Assembly: GCA_963706315.1 (NCBI GenBank)
Contig: CAVPMA010000026.1
Location: 1 to 12,209, forward strand
Length of the DNA stretch: 12,209 bases
Direction of reading: 5' to 3'
From: CALMEC01 sp963706315
Lineage (GTDB): Bacteria; Actinomycetota; Thermoleophilia; Miltoncostaeales; Miltoncostaeaceae
The notes under the pieces were generated by a model. That model was not told the origin of the DNA, made no database searches, and saw nothing but the letters and a program-made list of their open reading frames with translations. Positions 1 to 6,968 of this stretch are shown here, piece after piece. Position numbers and translations under genes: made by a program. How positions within the stretch are numbered: the first letter of the stretch is position 1; each line of letters begins with the position of its first letter.

Positions 1-909
1 GCCCGTCACCTTGCCGGCCATGTAACCGCCGATCATCTTGGTCGCGACGCCGATCGGGATCGCGGCCAGCAGCCATATCCACACGAGGTTGGTCTCCCCG
101 AGGTCCACTCCGAGGCCGAACGAGAAGAAGAAGACGCCCGCGGCGAAATCGCGCAACCCGAGGAGCTCCTGCTCGATCTGGTCCCGCAGCTGGCTGCCCG
201 AGAGCAGCACGCCCGCCAGGAGAGCGCCGATCGCCTCGGACAAGCCGGCGCCCTCGGCAATCGCCGCCGAGCCGATTGCGATGGTGAGGGTCAAGAGCAG
301 CAGCTGCTCGCGCTCCAGCCGGGGCGCGAAGCGGTCGAAGATCTGTGGCGCGTACTTGCTCGCGGCGAGGAATGCGCCAACGACGAGCAGGGCGATCGCG
401 GCGGTTGCCGCGACCCCGGCGGGAGTCGCGTCGCCTCCGCTTGCGAGCGCGGCGGCGACCCCGAGGAACAGCGCGATGGCCACGTCTTCGAACACCAGCA
501 CGCCGAGCACGAGATCGGTCTCGGGATCCGCCAGCCGCCGGAAGTCGAACAGCGCGCGAGTGATGACCGCGCTCGACGACACGTAGATCAGCCCGGCGAG
601 GATCACCGCCTCGGCGCCGGGGCCGAGGAGGAGGAGGGAGAGGGCCAACGCCCCGCCGCCGGCGATGGCGAGGTCGATCGCGCCGCCGACGACGGTGGAG
701 CGGCGTGCCTGGGTCAGCCGCTCGAGCGAGAACTCCAGGCCCAGGAAGAACAACAGCAGGACGATTCCGAGATCCGAGAGGAGCTCGAGGCCCTCCGTCG
801 GCGTGACGACATGCAGCACGACCGGCTCCCCCGGCCCCAGGATGATCCCGGCGCCGATGTAGAGGGGGATCGCCGAGAACCCGAGGCGCACACCGACGAG
901 CCCCGCCAC
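1..909 (-). CDS. CPA2/KefB-type cation:proton antiporter, N-terminal part (runs off left edge)
   Basis: Integral membrane exchanger of the Na+/H+ exchanger (KefB/CPA2) family, which swaps monovalent cations for protons at the cytoplasmic membrane. About 303 codons are visible; the C-terminal part lies beyond base 1. Seen in translation: a hydrophobic first helix, then the family signature IPLYIGAGIILGPG, LLLFFLGLEFSLERL, the discontinuous-helix stretch ITRALFDFRRLADPETDLVLGVLVFEDVAIAL, and LSEAIGALLAGVLLSGS. The start is unclear. GTG at 909 is the first ATG/GTG/TTG codon in frame, but it would cut the first helix in half. Coding character continues upstream (FEFSELAVVLLALT) to an AGGAG at 963-959, seven bases before a TTC codon (951-949); the frame is closed by TAA at 993-991. 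The family call is safe, the start is not, and ion specificity cannot be read. Confidence 0.9.
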   Translation of the reverse strand, partial: MAGLVGVRLGFSAIPLYIGAGIILGPGEPVVLHVVTPTEGLELLSDLGIVLLLFFLGLEFSLERLTQARRSTVVGGAIDLAIAGGGALALSLLLLGPGAEAVILAGLIYVSSSAVITRALFDFRRLADPETDLVLGVLVFEDVAIALFLGVAAALASGGDATPAGVAATAAIALLVVGAFLAASKYAPQIFDRFAPRLEREQLLLLTLTIAIGSAAIAEGAGLSEAIGALLAGVLLSGSQLRDQIEQELLGLRDFAAGVFFFSFGLGVDLGETNLVWIWLLAAIPIGVATKMIGGYMAGKVTG

Positions 910-958
910 CGTGAGGGCGAGGAGGACGACTGCGAGCTCGGAGAATTCGAAGGCAGTG

Positions 959-993
959 CTCCTGGTGGCGGCCGGTCGGGGGTCGCGACTTTA
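959..993 (-). promoter_or_regulatory. Possible -10 box and Shine-Dalgarno of the antiporter gene
   Basis: On the minus strand TAAAGT (993-988) fits the actinobacterial TANNNT -10 pattern, and AGGAG (963-959) lies about 25 bases downstream, as expected for a short leader. No good -35 box is visible. The pair supports a translation start near 951 rather than at GTG 909, although no standard start codon is present there. The rest of the 257-bp divergent intergenic region (910-1166) holds a loose inverted repeat (GCCCGCC at 1030-1036 against GGCGGGC at 1071-1077) of unknown meaning. Confidence 0.35.
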
Positions 994-1166
994 CCGAATG
1001 CGGTCACGGATGCATCTGCCGCGAAGTGTGCCCGCCGCCCTCGGTACCCGGTGGTCGGGCGATACCCGGGGGCGGGCCGCACGCCCGACGAGGCTGCGAA
1101 GATGCCAAAAGGGAGGTGGTGCCCGCCGCACCCGAAGTGACCCGAGGGACGCCCTGAGGACCTGCC

Positions 1167-1532
1167 GTGATGAATCAGCCGGCCGAGATGATCGTTCGCC
1201 TCTTCACGGCGTTCAATGCGCGCGACATCGATGCGGTCCTGGCAGGGTTCGATCCCGAGGTCGACTGGCCCAACGTCTCGAACGGCACGCGGCTCCACGG
1301 GCACGCCCAGGTGCGAGCCTACTGGGAGTCGCAGTTCGCGACGATCAACCCGACGGTTGAGCCGCTGAACGTGACGACCGACGACGCAGACGTCGTCGTG
1401 GCCGTGCGCCAGGTCATCCGCGATCTCGAGGGCAATCTGCTCGTGGACGCCGAGGTGGAGCATCGATACACGTTCCACAACGGCCTCGTGGCGCGCATGG
1501 ACGTCGCGAGTCCGGGAGGTGGAGCCGGCTGA
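1167..1532 (+). CDS. SnoaL-like / nuclear transport factor 2 fold protein
   Basis: A 121-aa protein of the SnoaL/NTF2-like alpha+beta barrel superfamily. Members include small-molecule isomerases, hydrolases and pure binding proteins, so the fold does not fix a function. Seen: the amphipathic N-terminal helix with the typical MIVRLFTAFNARDIDAVLAGFDPEVDW (residues about 8-34), LHGHAQVRAYWESQFA (43-58), and the strands VEPLNVTTDDADVVVAV and LLVDAEVEHRYTFHNGLVARMDV. The length is normal for the family. The start is GTG 1167 or ATG 1170; GAGGA at 1156-1160 serves either one. It lies 39 bp upstream of the LuxR-type regulator on the same strand and may be co-transcribed with it. It could be an enzyme or a ligand-binding protein; no catalytic residues can be assigned. 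Confidence 0.85.
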   Translation: MMNQPAEMIVRLFTAFNARDIDAVLAGFDPEVDWPNVSNGTRLHGHAQVRAYWESQFATINPTVEPLNVTTDDADVVVAVRQVIRDLEGNLLVDAEVEHRYTFHNGLVARMDVASPGGGAG

Positions 1533-1571
1533 GCCCGGATCGGCCCGGGGTACGCTGCCGCGCGGAACGTC

Positions 1572-4535
1572 ATGCCCGACTCCTTGCCCACACCAGATGG
1601 CCCTCAGCCGGTGGCGCGGTCGATCTACGGCCGATCGGCGGAGCTCGACGCGCTGAGGCGGCTCCTGGCCGGAGGGGAGGGTGCGCCCGTGCTCGCCCTG
1701 GTCGGGGAGGCCGGCATCGGAAAGACCCGCCTGGCGCGATGGGCCGTGGATGCGGCTCGCGAGCAGCATTGGAACGTCGTCGAGGGGCAGACGCATCTGG
1801 GGTTGCCGGAGCCCCTCGGGGTCGTTCGCGATGCGGTGCGCGGCGCCCGCCGTGCGGGGCTCTCACCGGGAGGCGACGATCCCGTGGCGGCGGCGCTTCC
1901 GGAGCAGCTTCTCCCGGAGCTGGGTGAGGGGCCGCGCGACCTCGGTGGCGATTCGGGTGCGATGTTCGAGTCGATCATCCGCTACTTCGGGGCACTCTCG
2001 GACGGAGCCGGACTGCTGGTCGTGCTGGAGGACTTGCACTGGGCGGACCCGAGCAGCCTCATGCTCTGCGCGCTTCTGGCACGAACGGTGCCGGCCGGCG
2101 CCGCCCTCGTCGTCACCTTCCGCCCGGACGACGATTCGGCGGGAACCGGTCTCGAACGCCTGCGCCGCGAGCTGAGTCGGACAAGGGTCCGGGAGATCCT
2201 CGTCGGTCCGCTGGAGCCGGAGGAGTCGGCCGAGATGCTCACCGAGCTGCTCGGGCGACGTCCCAGTCCCGATGTCGAGTCCGAGCTCATCAGGTTGTCG
2301 GGTGGCAACCCGTTCGCCCTCGAGGAGCTCGCCCGGGCGGTCGTGGAGTCCGGCTGGATCGACCCGGCGACCGGCGTGCGGCAAACCGAGTCCTCGCTGA
2401 CCGTGCCGTGGACGCTCGCCGAGTCGATTCGCGCGCGCTCCAGTCGACTCGCCCCGGCCGAGGTCGACGTCATCAGGTGGGCGGCCGTGATCGGCGAGCA
2501 GTTCGACGTGCGTCTGCTCTCGGCGGCGGCCGGCCTCGACGAGGCGGCGGTCCTCTCGGCGCTGGCCGCGGGGATGGCGGCGGGCCTGGTGGTCGAGGAT
2601 GCGTCGGATCCGACGGGCAACCGCTTCGCCTTCCGGCACGCGCTCGTGCACGAGGCGCTCGTGCAGGAGCGACTCCTCGCCGAGCGGGCGCGCCGTCACT
2701 CGGCCGTGGTCGAGGCCGCGGAACGGCTGGCGGGGGAGGGGATGGACATCTCCCCGGTCGAGCTCGCGCGCCACGCGTTCGCGGCTGGAGATCGGCGCCG
2801 GGTCGTCATGTACGGCCGGGCCGCGGCTCATGCCGCGTACGAGGTCGGGGCGGTCGAGGAGGCGGTCGAGCACCTCGAGGTCGCGCTCGAACGCTGGGCC
2901 CCGGACGACGGGGAGTCGATGCGGGTCGATCTGCTTCTCGAATGCGGGCGCCTGAGGGCTCGGCTCTCACGCGGGGACGAGCGTGCGGTCGCGCTCTTGG
3001 AGCGCGCCCGTGACGCGGCGCTCGACCTGGGGAACGAAGCGACCGCCGCATTCGCCCTGGCACTGCTCGCAGACGCGCGGTTCGAGTGCGGGCAGCGCGA
3101 GCAGGCGCTCGACGAGTGGGAGGTCGCGCTCGCCGAACTACGGACCCACGGCCCGGAGGATGCGATCCCGCAGGCACTCGCCGGCCAGTCCCGTGGACTC
3201 GCCTTGCAGGGCGATTTCGAGGCGGGTGGTCTGGCCGCGGACGAGGCACTCGCGCTGCTGCCGGTCGCGGCGAACGCCGAGGAGGCGCGCGTTCGCGTGA
3301 GCCTGCTGACAACCCGGGGCATGTGCGACAGCCTCCGGTTCCGGATGCAGGAGGCGCGCCCGCGGCTCCTCGAAGCCTCCCGTCTTGCGGTCGAGTACCG
3401 GGACGACGTTGGCGCGGCCCGCGCCCACCACATCCTCGGCGCCAACTTCCTCGCGGTCACTCCGGATGAGAGCAGGAGCCACTTCGCCCGGGCAAGGGAG
3501 CTCGTTCGCCGTCACGGGCTGCGCGGCCTCGAGGCCTGGTACACGGTCCTGCAGGCCTGGGCGACCCTTGGCGCCGGTGAATGGGATGAGGGAGCACGCC
3601 TCCTCGACGAGACCGAGGCGCTCATCGACGAGGGGGAACGCGCGGCATGGACGCGGCTCAGCGTCCAGGCCATGCGCGCGGCCCGGCTCTTCGGCCTCGG
3701 CGACCTCGACGGTGCCGCTCGGCTCTGGGGCGTCTCGTCCGAGCTGGCCGAGGAGATCGGCAGCCCGACCCACGTGGCGGACGCCCAGGTCGGGATCGCG
3801 GCAATCGCGTTCCTCACGGGTGATCTCCCGAGCTCCCGGGCTGGGATTCGGACGCCCCTCGATGATCTGCTCCGTGGTTCTCGATCCCTGAGGGCGTTGG
3901 AGCTCGACCGCTGGATGATCGTCGCCGAGGTCCTGGCCGCGACGGCGGAGTTCGACGAACTGCGGGAGGTGGCGACAATCATCCGGCGGGAGCCGGGTGA
4001 CCCCTGGGCCGCCTACGTCGAGACGCTGGCAGCCCTGGACGAGGTGGCGCCCGACGACGCGGCAGCTCGCATCGAGGCTGCGTTGGACGCCGTCGACGCG
4101 CGCGGCCACGTCGTCGAGGCGGCTCGAATGTGTGTCGCGACATCCATCGTGCTCGCCGGCCGGCCAGCGGGACGCACCGCGGGCGCACGACTCGCACGGC
4201 GGGCGCACGAGCGGTTCAGCGCGCTGGGCGCGGCGTTGTGGTGCCGTCGACTCGAGGAGGCCCTTCGTGAGCTCGGCGAGCCGCTTCCTCGCCGCTCAGG
4301 CGGGGCAGGTGGGTTGACGGCGCGGGAGATCGAGGTGCTCGAGGCGCTCGCTTCGGGACTGACGAACCGCGGGATCGCCGAGCGCCTCGTGATCAGCGAG
4401 AACACCGCGATCCGACACGTGGCGAACATCTACGGCAAGCTCGGTGCCAAGAACCGCGCCGCCGCCGTGCGCATCGCGGCCGAGCGTGGCCTGATCAGCG
4501 GCGAGGATCGGGCGGAGCTCGGCGACTCGGCGTGA
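1572..4535 (+). CDS. Large LuxR-family regulator with N-terminal AAA ATPase (LAL/MalT-like)
   Basis: A 987-aa cytoplasmic transcription regulator of the LAL/STAND type. The N-terminal NTPase holds Walker A GEAGIGKT (residues 45-52) and Walker B LLVVLEDLHWAD (148-159), followed by the conserved LSGGNPFALEELAR (about 240-253) and FRFRHALVHEAL-like FAFRHALVHEALVQE regions. Residues about 400-890 are helix-rich and TPR-like, the usual signal-sensing region. The C-terminal GerE/LuxR helix-turn-helix spans about 915-970 (LTAREIEVLEALASGLTNRGIAERLVISENTA, in two adjoining helices, then VANIYGKLGAKNR). Length and domain order match the family. In such proteins ATP and inducer binding drive oligomerisation and DNA binding; the inducer here is unknown. 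ATG 1572 has only a weak GGA (1564-1566) ahead of it. It ends 16 bp from the convergent terC stop. Its target may be the adjacent SnoaL-like gene, which is inference. Confidence 0.93.
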   Translation: MPDSLPTPDGPQPVARSIYGRSAELDALRRLLAGGEGAPVLALVGEAGIGKTRLARWAVDAAREQHWNVVEGQTHLGLPEPLGVVRDAVRGARRAGLSPGGDDPVAAALPEQLLPELGEGPRDLGGDSGAMFESIIRYFGALSDGAGLLVVLEDLHWADPSSLMLCALLARTVPAGAALVVTFRPDDDSAGTGLERLRRELSRTRVREILVGPLEPEESAEMLTELLGRRPSPDVESELIRLSGGNPFALEELARAVVESGWIDPATGVRQTESSLTVPWTLAESIRARSSRLAPAEVDVIRWAAVIGEQFDVRLLSAAAGLDEAAVLSALAAGMAAGLVVEDASDPTGNRFAFRHALVHEALVQERLLAERARRHSAVVEAAERLAGEGMDISPVELARHAFAAGDRRRVVMYGRAAAHAAYEVGAVEEAVEHLEVALERWAPDDGESMRVDLLLECGRLRARLSRGDERAVALLERARDAALDLGNEATAAFALALLADARFECGQREQALDEWEVALAELRTHGPEDAIPQALAGQSRGLALQGDFEAGGLAADEALALLPVAANAEEARVRVSLLTTRGMCDSLRFRMQEARPRLLEASRLAVEYRDDVGAARAHHILGANFLAVTPDESRSHFARARELVRRHGLRGLEAWYTVLQAWATLGAGEWDEGARLLDETEALIDEGERAAWTRLSVQAMRAARLFGLGDLDGAARLWGVSSELAEEIGSPTHVADAQVGIAAIAFLTGDLPSSRAGIRTPLDDLLRGSRSLRALELDRWMIVAEVLAATAEFDELREVATIIRREPGDPWAAYVETLAALDEVAPDDAAARIEAALDAVDARGHVVEAARMCVATSIVLAGRPAGRTAGARLARRAHERFSALGAALWCRRLEEALRELGEPLPRRSGGAGGLTAREIEVLEALASGLTNRGIAERLVISENTAIRHVANIYGKLGAKNRAAAVRIAAERGLISGEDRAELGDSA

Positions 4536-4551
4536 GGCGATCGGGAGCGGC

Positions 4552-5520
4552 TCATCCGGCAGGCTCGTCCGCCGCGGCCGTCGAGGGCATCGGATGCGGC
4601 CGGGTCCGGTCGCCACGGGAGCGCCACAACGACGCGCCGATCGCCGCGGCGAGCGCGACGACGATCACCAGGAGCGAGAGCCCGATCGGGATGTGGACCA
4701 CGCCGCTCAGGAGCATCTTCGCCCCGATGAAGACCAGGATCACGGCGAGCCCGATGTGCAGGTACTCGAAGCGCTGGATCATTCCGGCCAGCAGGAAGTA
4801 GAGGGCGGTGAGCCCGAGTAGCGACATCGCGTTCGCCGCGTAGACCACGAACGTGTCGTCGGTGACCGCGAAGATCGCCGGGATCGAATCGATCGCGAAC
4901 ACCACGTCGAACGCGGCGACGAGCACGAACGCCGCAACGAGCGGGGTCGCGAGCCGCCGGCCGTCGATCCGAACGAGGAAGCGCGCTCCGTGATGCTCGT
5001 TCGTCATCGGCACGATCCGGCGGAGAAGTCGCAGCACCGGATTGCGCTCCGGATGGATCTCCACCTCCGAGTGGCGGGCCATCCTGATGCCGGTGAGCAC
5101 GAGGAACGCCCCGAAGACGTAGATCATCCAGTGCACCGCGCCGAGCAGTGCGGCGCCCGCGAAGATGAAGACGCCCCGCAGGAGGACGGCGCCGACGATG
5201 CCCCAGAAGATCACCCTGCGCTGGTGGATCGCGGGCACCCCGAAGTAGCCGAAGATGAGAGCGAAGACGAAGAGGTTGTCGATCGAGAGGCTCTTCTCGA
5301 TGAGGTAGCCGGCGAGGTACTCGTTGCCCGCCGGGCCTCCGCGCAGGGCCCACACCACGGCGGCGAAGGCGAGGCCGACGACGGTCCAGATCCCACTCCA
5401 CACGGCGGCCCGCCGGAACCCGATCACGTTCGCCCCGCGACCGAACATGAGGAGGTCCACGGCGAGCAGACCGACCACCACGAGCCCGAAGACGGTCCAG
5501 GTGAGCACGTCGCCGCTCAT
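4552..5520 (-). CDS. terC: TerC/Alx-family integral membrane protein, probable Mn2+ exporter
   Basis: A 322-aa multi-pass membrane protein of the TerC/Alx/YkoY family. The name comes from tellurium resistance, but members under yybP-ykoY riboswitches have been linked to manganese efflux. Seen: hydrophobic segments at about 6-25, 42-60, 81-95, 103-125, 131-146, 192-213, 228-247, 255-271 and 279-297; the two conserved acidic motifs EKSLSIDNLFVF (75-86) and FDVVFAIDSIPAIFAVTDD (204-222), taken to bind the metal; and a hydrophilic loop at 147-190. The length is typical. ATG 5520 overlaps the TGA of a 21-codon leader ORF (ATGA, 5520-5517) and has only a weak Shine-Dalgarno of its own (GGA 5528-5526), so translational coupling is likely. 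The manganese riboswitch upstream supports the efflux role. The hydrophilic tail (about 299-322) is not conserved in the family. Confidence 0.95.
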   Translation of the reverse strand: MSGDVLTWTVFGLVVVGLLAVDLLMFGRGANVIGFRRAAVWSGIWTVVGLAFAAVVWALRGGPAGNEYLAGYLIEKSLSIDNLFVFALIFGYFGVPAIHQRRVIFWGIVGAVLLRGVFIFAGAALLGAVHWMIYVFGAFLVLTGIRMARHSEVEIHPERNPVLRLLRRIVPMTNEHHGARFLVRIDGRRLATPLVAAFVLVAAFDVVFAIDSIPAIFAVTDDTFVVYAANAMSLLGLTALYFLLAGMIQRFEYLHIGLAVILVFIGAKMLLSGVVHIPIGLSLLVIVVALAAAIGASLWRSRGDRTRPHPMPSTAAADEPAG

Positions 5521-5582
5521 GCGCGTCCACGCCCGTTGCCAGCGGGTTCGGCGCCCGCCACGACACGTTCGAATGGCTCCAT
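5517..5582 (-). CDS. 21-codon leader ORF translationally coupled to terC
   Basis: Short ORF from ATG 5582 to TGA 5519-5517, product beginning MEPFERVVAG and ending GRGRA. Its Shine-Dalgarno GGGAGG (5595-5590) is far better than that of terC and lies 7 bases before the ATG. Its stop overlaps the terC start as ATGA. It lies directly after the riboswitch, and the Shine-Dalgarno is buried in the expression-platform hairpin. Inference: ribosomes load here when the hairpin is open and then re-initiate on terC. The peptide itself shows no recognisable motif and may be only a ribosome-delivery device. An open frame of 21 codons can arise by chance in GC-rich DNA; the Shine-Dalgarno spacing and the exact overlap are the support. 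Confidence 0.6.
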   Translation of the reverse strand: MEPFERVVAGAEPAGNGRGRA

Positions 5583-5587
5583 GCCAC

Positions 5588-5622
5588 GACCTCCCGGCTG
5601 CTCGCGGATTCAGCCGGAGGTC
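5588..5622 (-). promoter_or_regulatory. Shine-Dalgarno-sequestering hairpin (riboswitch expression platform)
   Basis: Arms GACCTCCGGCTG (5622-5611) and CAGCCGGGAGGTC (5600-5588) form 12 base pairs with one bulged G around a 10-base loop. The right arm contains all of GGGAGG (5595-5590), the ribosome-binding site of the leader ORF. The left arm contains the 3' strand of riboswitch stem P1 (CCTCCG, 5620-5615). P1 and this hairpin therefore exclude each other: ligand-bound P1 frees the ribosome-binding site, giving an ON switch. There is no U-tract, so translational rather than transcriptional control is favoured. Confidence 0.8.
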
Positions 5623-5709
5623 TCTCCCTGGCAGCCGTGCTGCCGGCTCCGCCGGGTCGGGTGACCGGAATGACGACGGACGCGCTGGGCGGGATACTCC
5701 CCTCCGAGG
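5611..5709 (-). ncRNA. yybP-ykoY manganese riboswitch aptamer upstream of terC
   Basis: About 98 nt on the minus strand with the family's signature blocks in order: the P1 5' strand CGGAGG (5706-5701) running into the conserved GGAGTA (5700-5695); the conserved GTCGTCA loop (5677-5671); variable hairpins, including GGCAGC-ACG-GCTGCC (5644-5630); and the closing GAGAGACC (5626-5619) running into the P1 3' strand CCTCCG (5620-5615). yybP-ykoY RNAs bind Mn2+ and typically control TerC/Alx, MntP or P-type ATPase genes, and a TerC gene is exactly what follows. The assignment rests on eye matching of conserved bases and the downstream gene; a covariance-model search was not run. Confidence 0.9.
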
Positions 5710-5738
5710 GCGACCGATGCCGCCCTTCCAACGCCGCG

Positions 5739-5767
5739 ACGTTACCGCAAGCGCCTGGGGGAGGCAA
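5739..5767 (-). promoter_or_regulatory. Sigma70-like promoter for the terC leader
   Basis: On the minus strand TTGCCT (5767-5762), a 17-base spacer, then TAACGT (5744-5739). This matches the TTGACA / TANNNT housekeeping pattern with ideal spacing. Transcription would begin near 5732, about 25 bases before the riboswitch, which is the expected placement. Confidence 0.6.
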
Positions 5768-5817
5768 CGAGTGCCGGTACGGGCGTTCGGTCCCGCGGTA
5801 CCTCGGGCCGGCCCGTC

Positions 5818-6600
5818 TCAGGCGGTGGCAGCCTCGTTGCAGCCGACCGGCTCGCGGGCCTGGCCGTGCGCCGCCGCGGCGCGCCGGGTGCCACTCCAGC
5901 GGTCGCGCCGGTTCCAGAGCGTGGTCGCACCGACCGCCAGGCCGACGACCGCGGCTCCGGCCGCCGCGTCAAGGAGGAAGTGGTTTCCTGTGGCGACGAT
6001 CATCATGAGCACGAACGCCGGGTAGGCCAGTCCGATCACGCGCCAGACGGGCCGGCGAACGAGCAGCGCGATCGTGACGCCCACGACGAGGGCATAGCCG
6101 AAGTGCATCGACGGGACCGCGGCATACGGGTTGAACCAGCCGCTCAGGCGCCCACCGTGCAGGTCGACGTCGCTGACCGTCTCGAGGGTGTCGACGAGGC
6201 CGGCCCCATGGAGGAGCCGCGGGGGCGCGGCGGGGAACACCACGAACACGAACGCCGCGATCGCGTTGGCCGCGATGAACATCGAGCGCACCATGGGGTA
6301 CAGCGACGGGCGACGCCGGTACAGCCAGACGAAGAACGTGATCGTGACCGGCAGGTGCAACGCCAGATACGCCGTGTTGAGCGCCTCGACGAGGTTGGTG
6401 TGCCCGAGCGCCCACGCCTGGATAGCAGGCTCGACGAAGATGCCCGCGGCCTTCTCCAGCCCGACGACGTCCCAGGAATGGGCGAACGCGTCCTGCGAGC
6501 TGCCGATCGACAGTGCCCGCGTCGCCTGGTACGCGACCAGCGCAAGCGCGAACAGCGCGACCTCGCGGAGTCCAGAACGTGAGAATGGTCGCCAGCTCAT
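5818..6600 (-). CDS. PAP2-family (PAP2_3 / inositolphosphotransferase-like) membrane phosphatase
   Basis: A 260-aa multi-pass membrane protein of the type 2 phosphatidic acid phosphatase superfamily, nearest in style to the PAP2_3 branch that includes inositol-phosphoryl transferases (Aur1-like). It would dephosphorylate or transfer a lipid-linked phosphate at the outer membrane face. Seen: VFPAAPPRL (120-129), the active-site motif PSMH (163-166, with FGYA following), and TGNHFLLDAAAG (204-215) carrying the catalytic His and Asp; five to six hydrophobic helices lie around them. The frame stays open to ATG 6882, but homology, and the promoter seen just upstream, favour ATG 6600. There is no Shine-Dalgarno; TATCGT seven bases before this ATG suggests a leaderless mRNA. 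The tail after about 230 is hydrophilic. The substrate is unknown. Confidence 0.88.
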   Translation of the reverse strand: MSWRPFSRSGLREVALFALALVAYQATRALSIGSSQDAFAHSWDVVGLEKAAGIFVEPAIQAWALGHTNLVEALNTAYLALHLPVTITFFVWLYRRRPSLYPMVRSMFIAANAIAAFVFVVFPAAPPRLLHGAGLVDTLETVSDVDLHGGRLSGWFNPYAAVPSMHFGYALVVGVTIALLVRRPVWRVIGLAYPAFVLMMIVATGNHFLLDAAAGAAVVGLAVGATTLWNRRDRWSGTRRAAAAHGQAREPVGCNEAATA

Positions 6601-6957
6601 GACGGCGACGATATGAAGCGGTGTCGACGCGGGAATCGGGGATGACCCCAAACCCCGTCCCCAATGTTTGGCCAGGACCACGCGTTCGGGACCCCCGACA
6701 ACGCTGGCGCGACGCCGGCGCGGAGCGGGATCGTTCGGGGCGAAGTGGTGATGGGATCGTCCTCGCGGTGGTGTGGATCGGGATCGAGCCTCGCGACGGG
6801 CACGACATCGCATTGGCCTGCAGCCGGCGCTGCCGAACCCGGACGTCGCGACGCTCGGACACGCCGATCCGGTGGTGATCACTCACAGAGATCCCGCTGG
6901 ACCGGCGGTGATACGTCGCGCGACCTGCGTCGCATGTGAGGCCGGCCCGGTGGTGGC
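6601..6957. other. Gene-free stretch between PAP2 and the first sigma factor
   Basis: 357 bp with no frame showing the third-position bias of the neighbours. It contains the PAP2 promoter at its left end, a C-rich patch (about 6645-6662, giving three GGGG runs on the minus strand, one short of a quadruplex motif) and a hairpin at its right end. Nothing else was recognised. Confidence 0.6.
6608..6613 (-). promoter_or_regulatory. Putative leaderless -10 box for the PAP2 gene
   Basis: TATCGT (6613-6608) fits TANNNT and sits exactly seven bases before ATG 6600, placing the transcript start at the A of the start codon. No Shine-Dalgarno is present to compete with this reading. No clear -35 box is seen. 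Confidence 0.4.
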
Positions 6958-6968
6958 TCAGGGGCCGG
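6942..6968 (-). terminator. Possible terminator hairpin at the end of the sigma gene
   Basis: Arms GGGCCGG (6962-6968 on plus) and CCGGCCC (6942-6948 on plus) make a perfect 7-bp GC stem with a 13-base loop that overlaps the sigma stop codon (6958-6960). There is no T-run after it, so an intrinsic terminator is only possible, not shown. Confidence 0.3.

Noticed and set aside
714..1796. Long minus-strand open frame of 360 codons
   Set aside because: Shadow opposite the SnoaL-like and LuxR genes and out of frame with the antiporter, whose real frame shows full family motifs.
5774..5802. Imperfect hairpin GGTACGGG / CCCGCGGTACC downstream of the PAP2 gene
   Set aside because: Asymmetric bulge and no T-run; too weak to call a terminator.
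6622..6627. Another TGTCGA upstream of the PAP2 gene (plus strand)
   Set aside because: No CGWC at 17 bases and the wrong orientation for any gene; the hexamer is expected by chance in DNA of this composition.
6645..6662. G-quadruplex-like run on the minus strand
   Set aside because: Only three GGGG runs with short loops; a fourth is missing.
5818..6882. Longer PAP2 start at 6882
   Set aside because: The extra 94 residues are Arg/Pro-rich without membrane or family features, and a promoter-like box sits immediately before ATG 6600.
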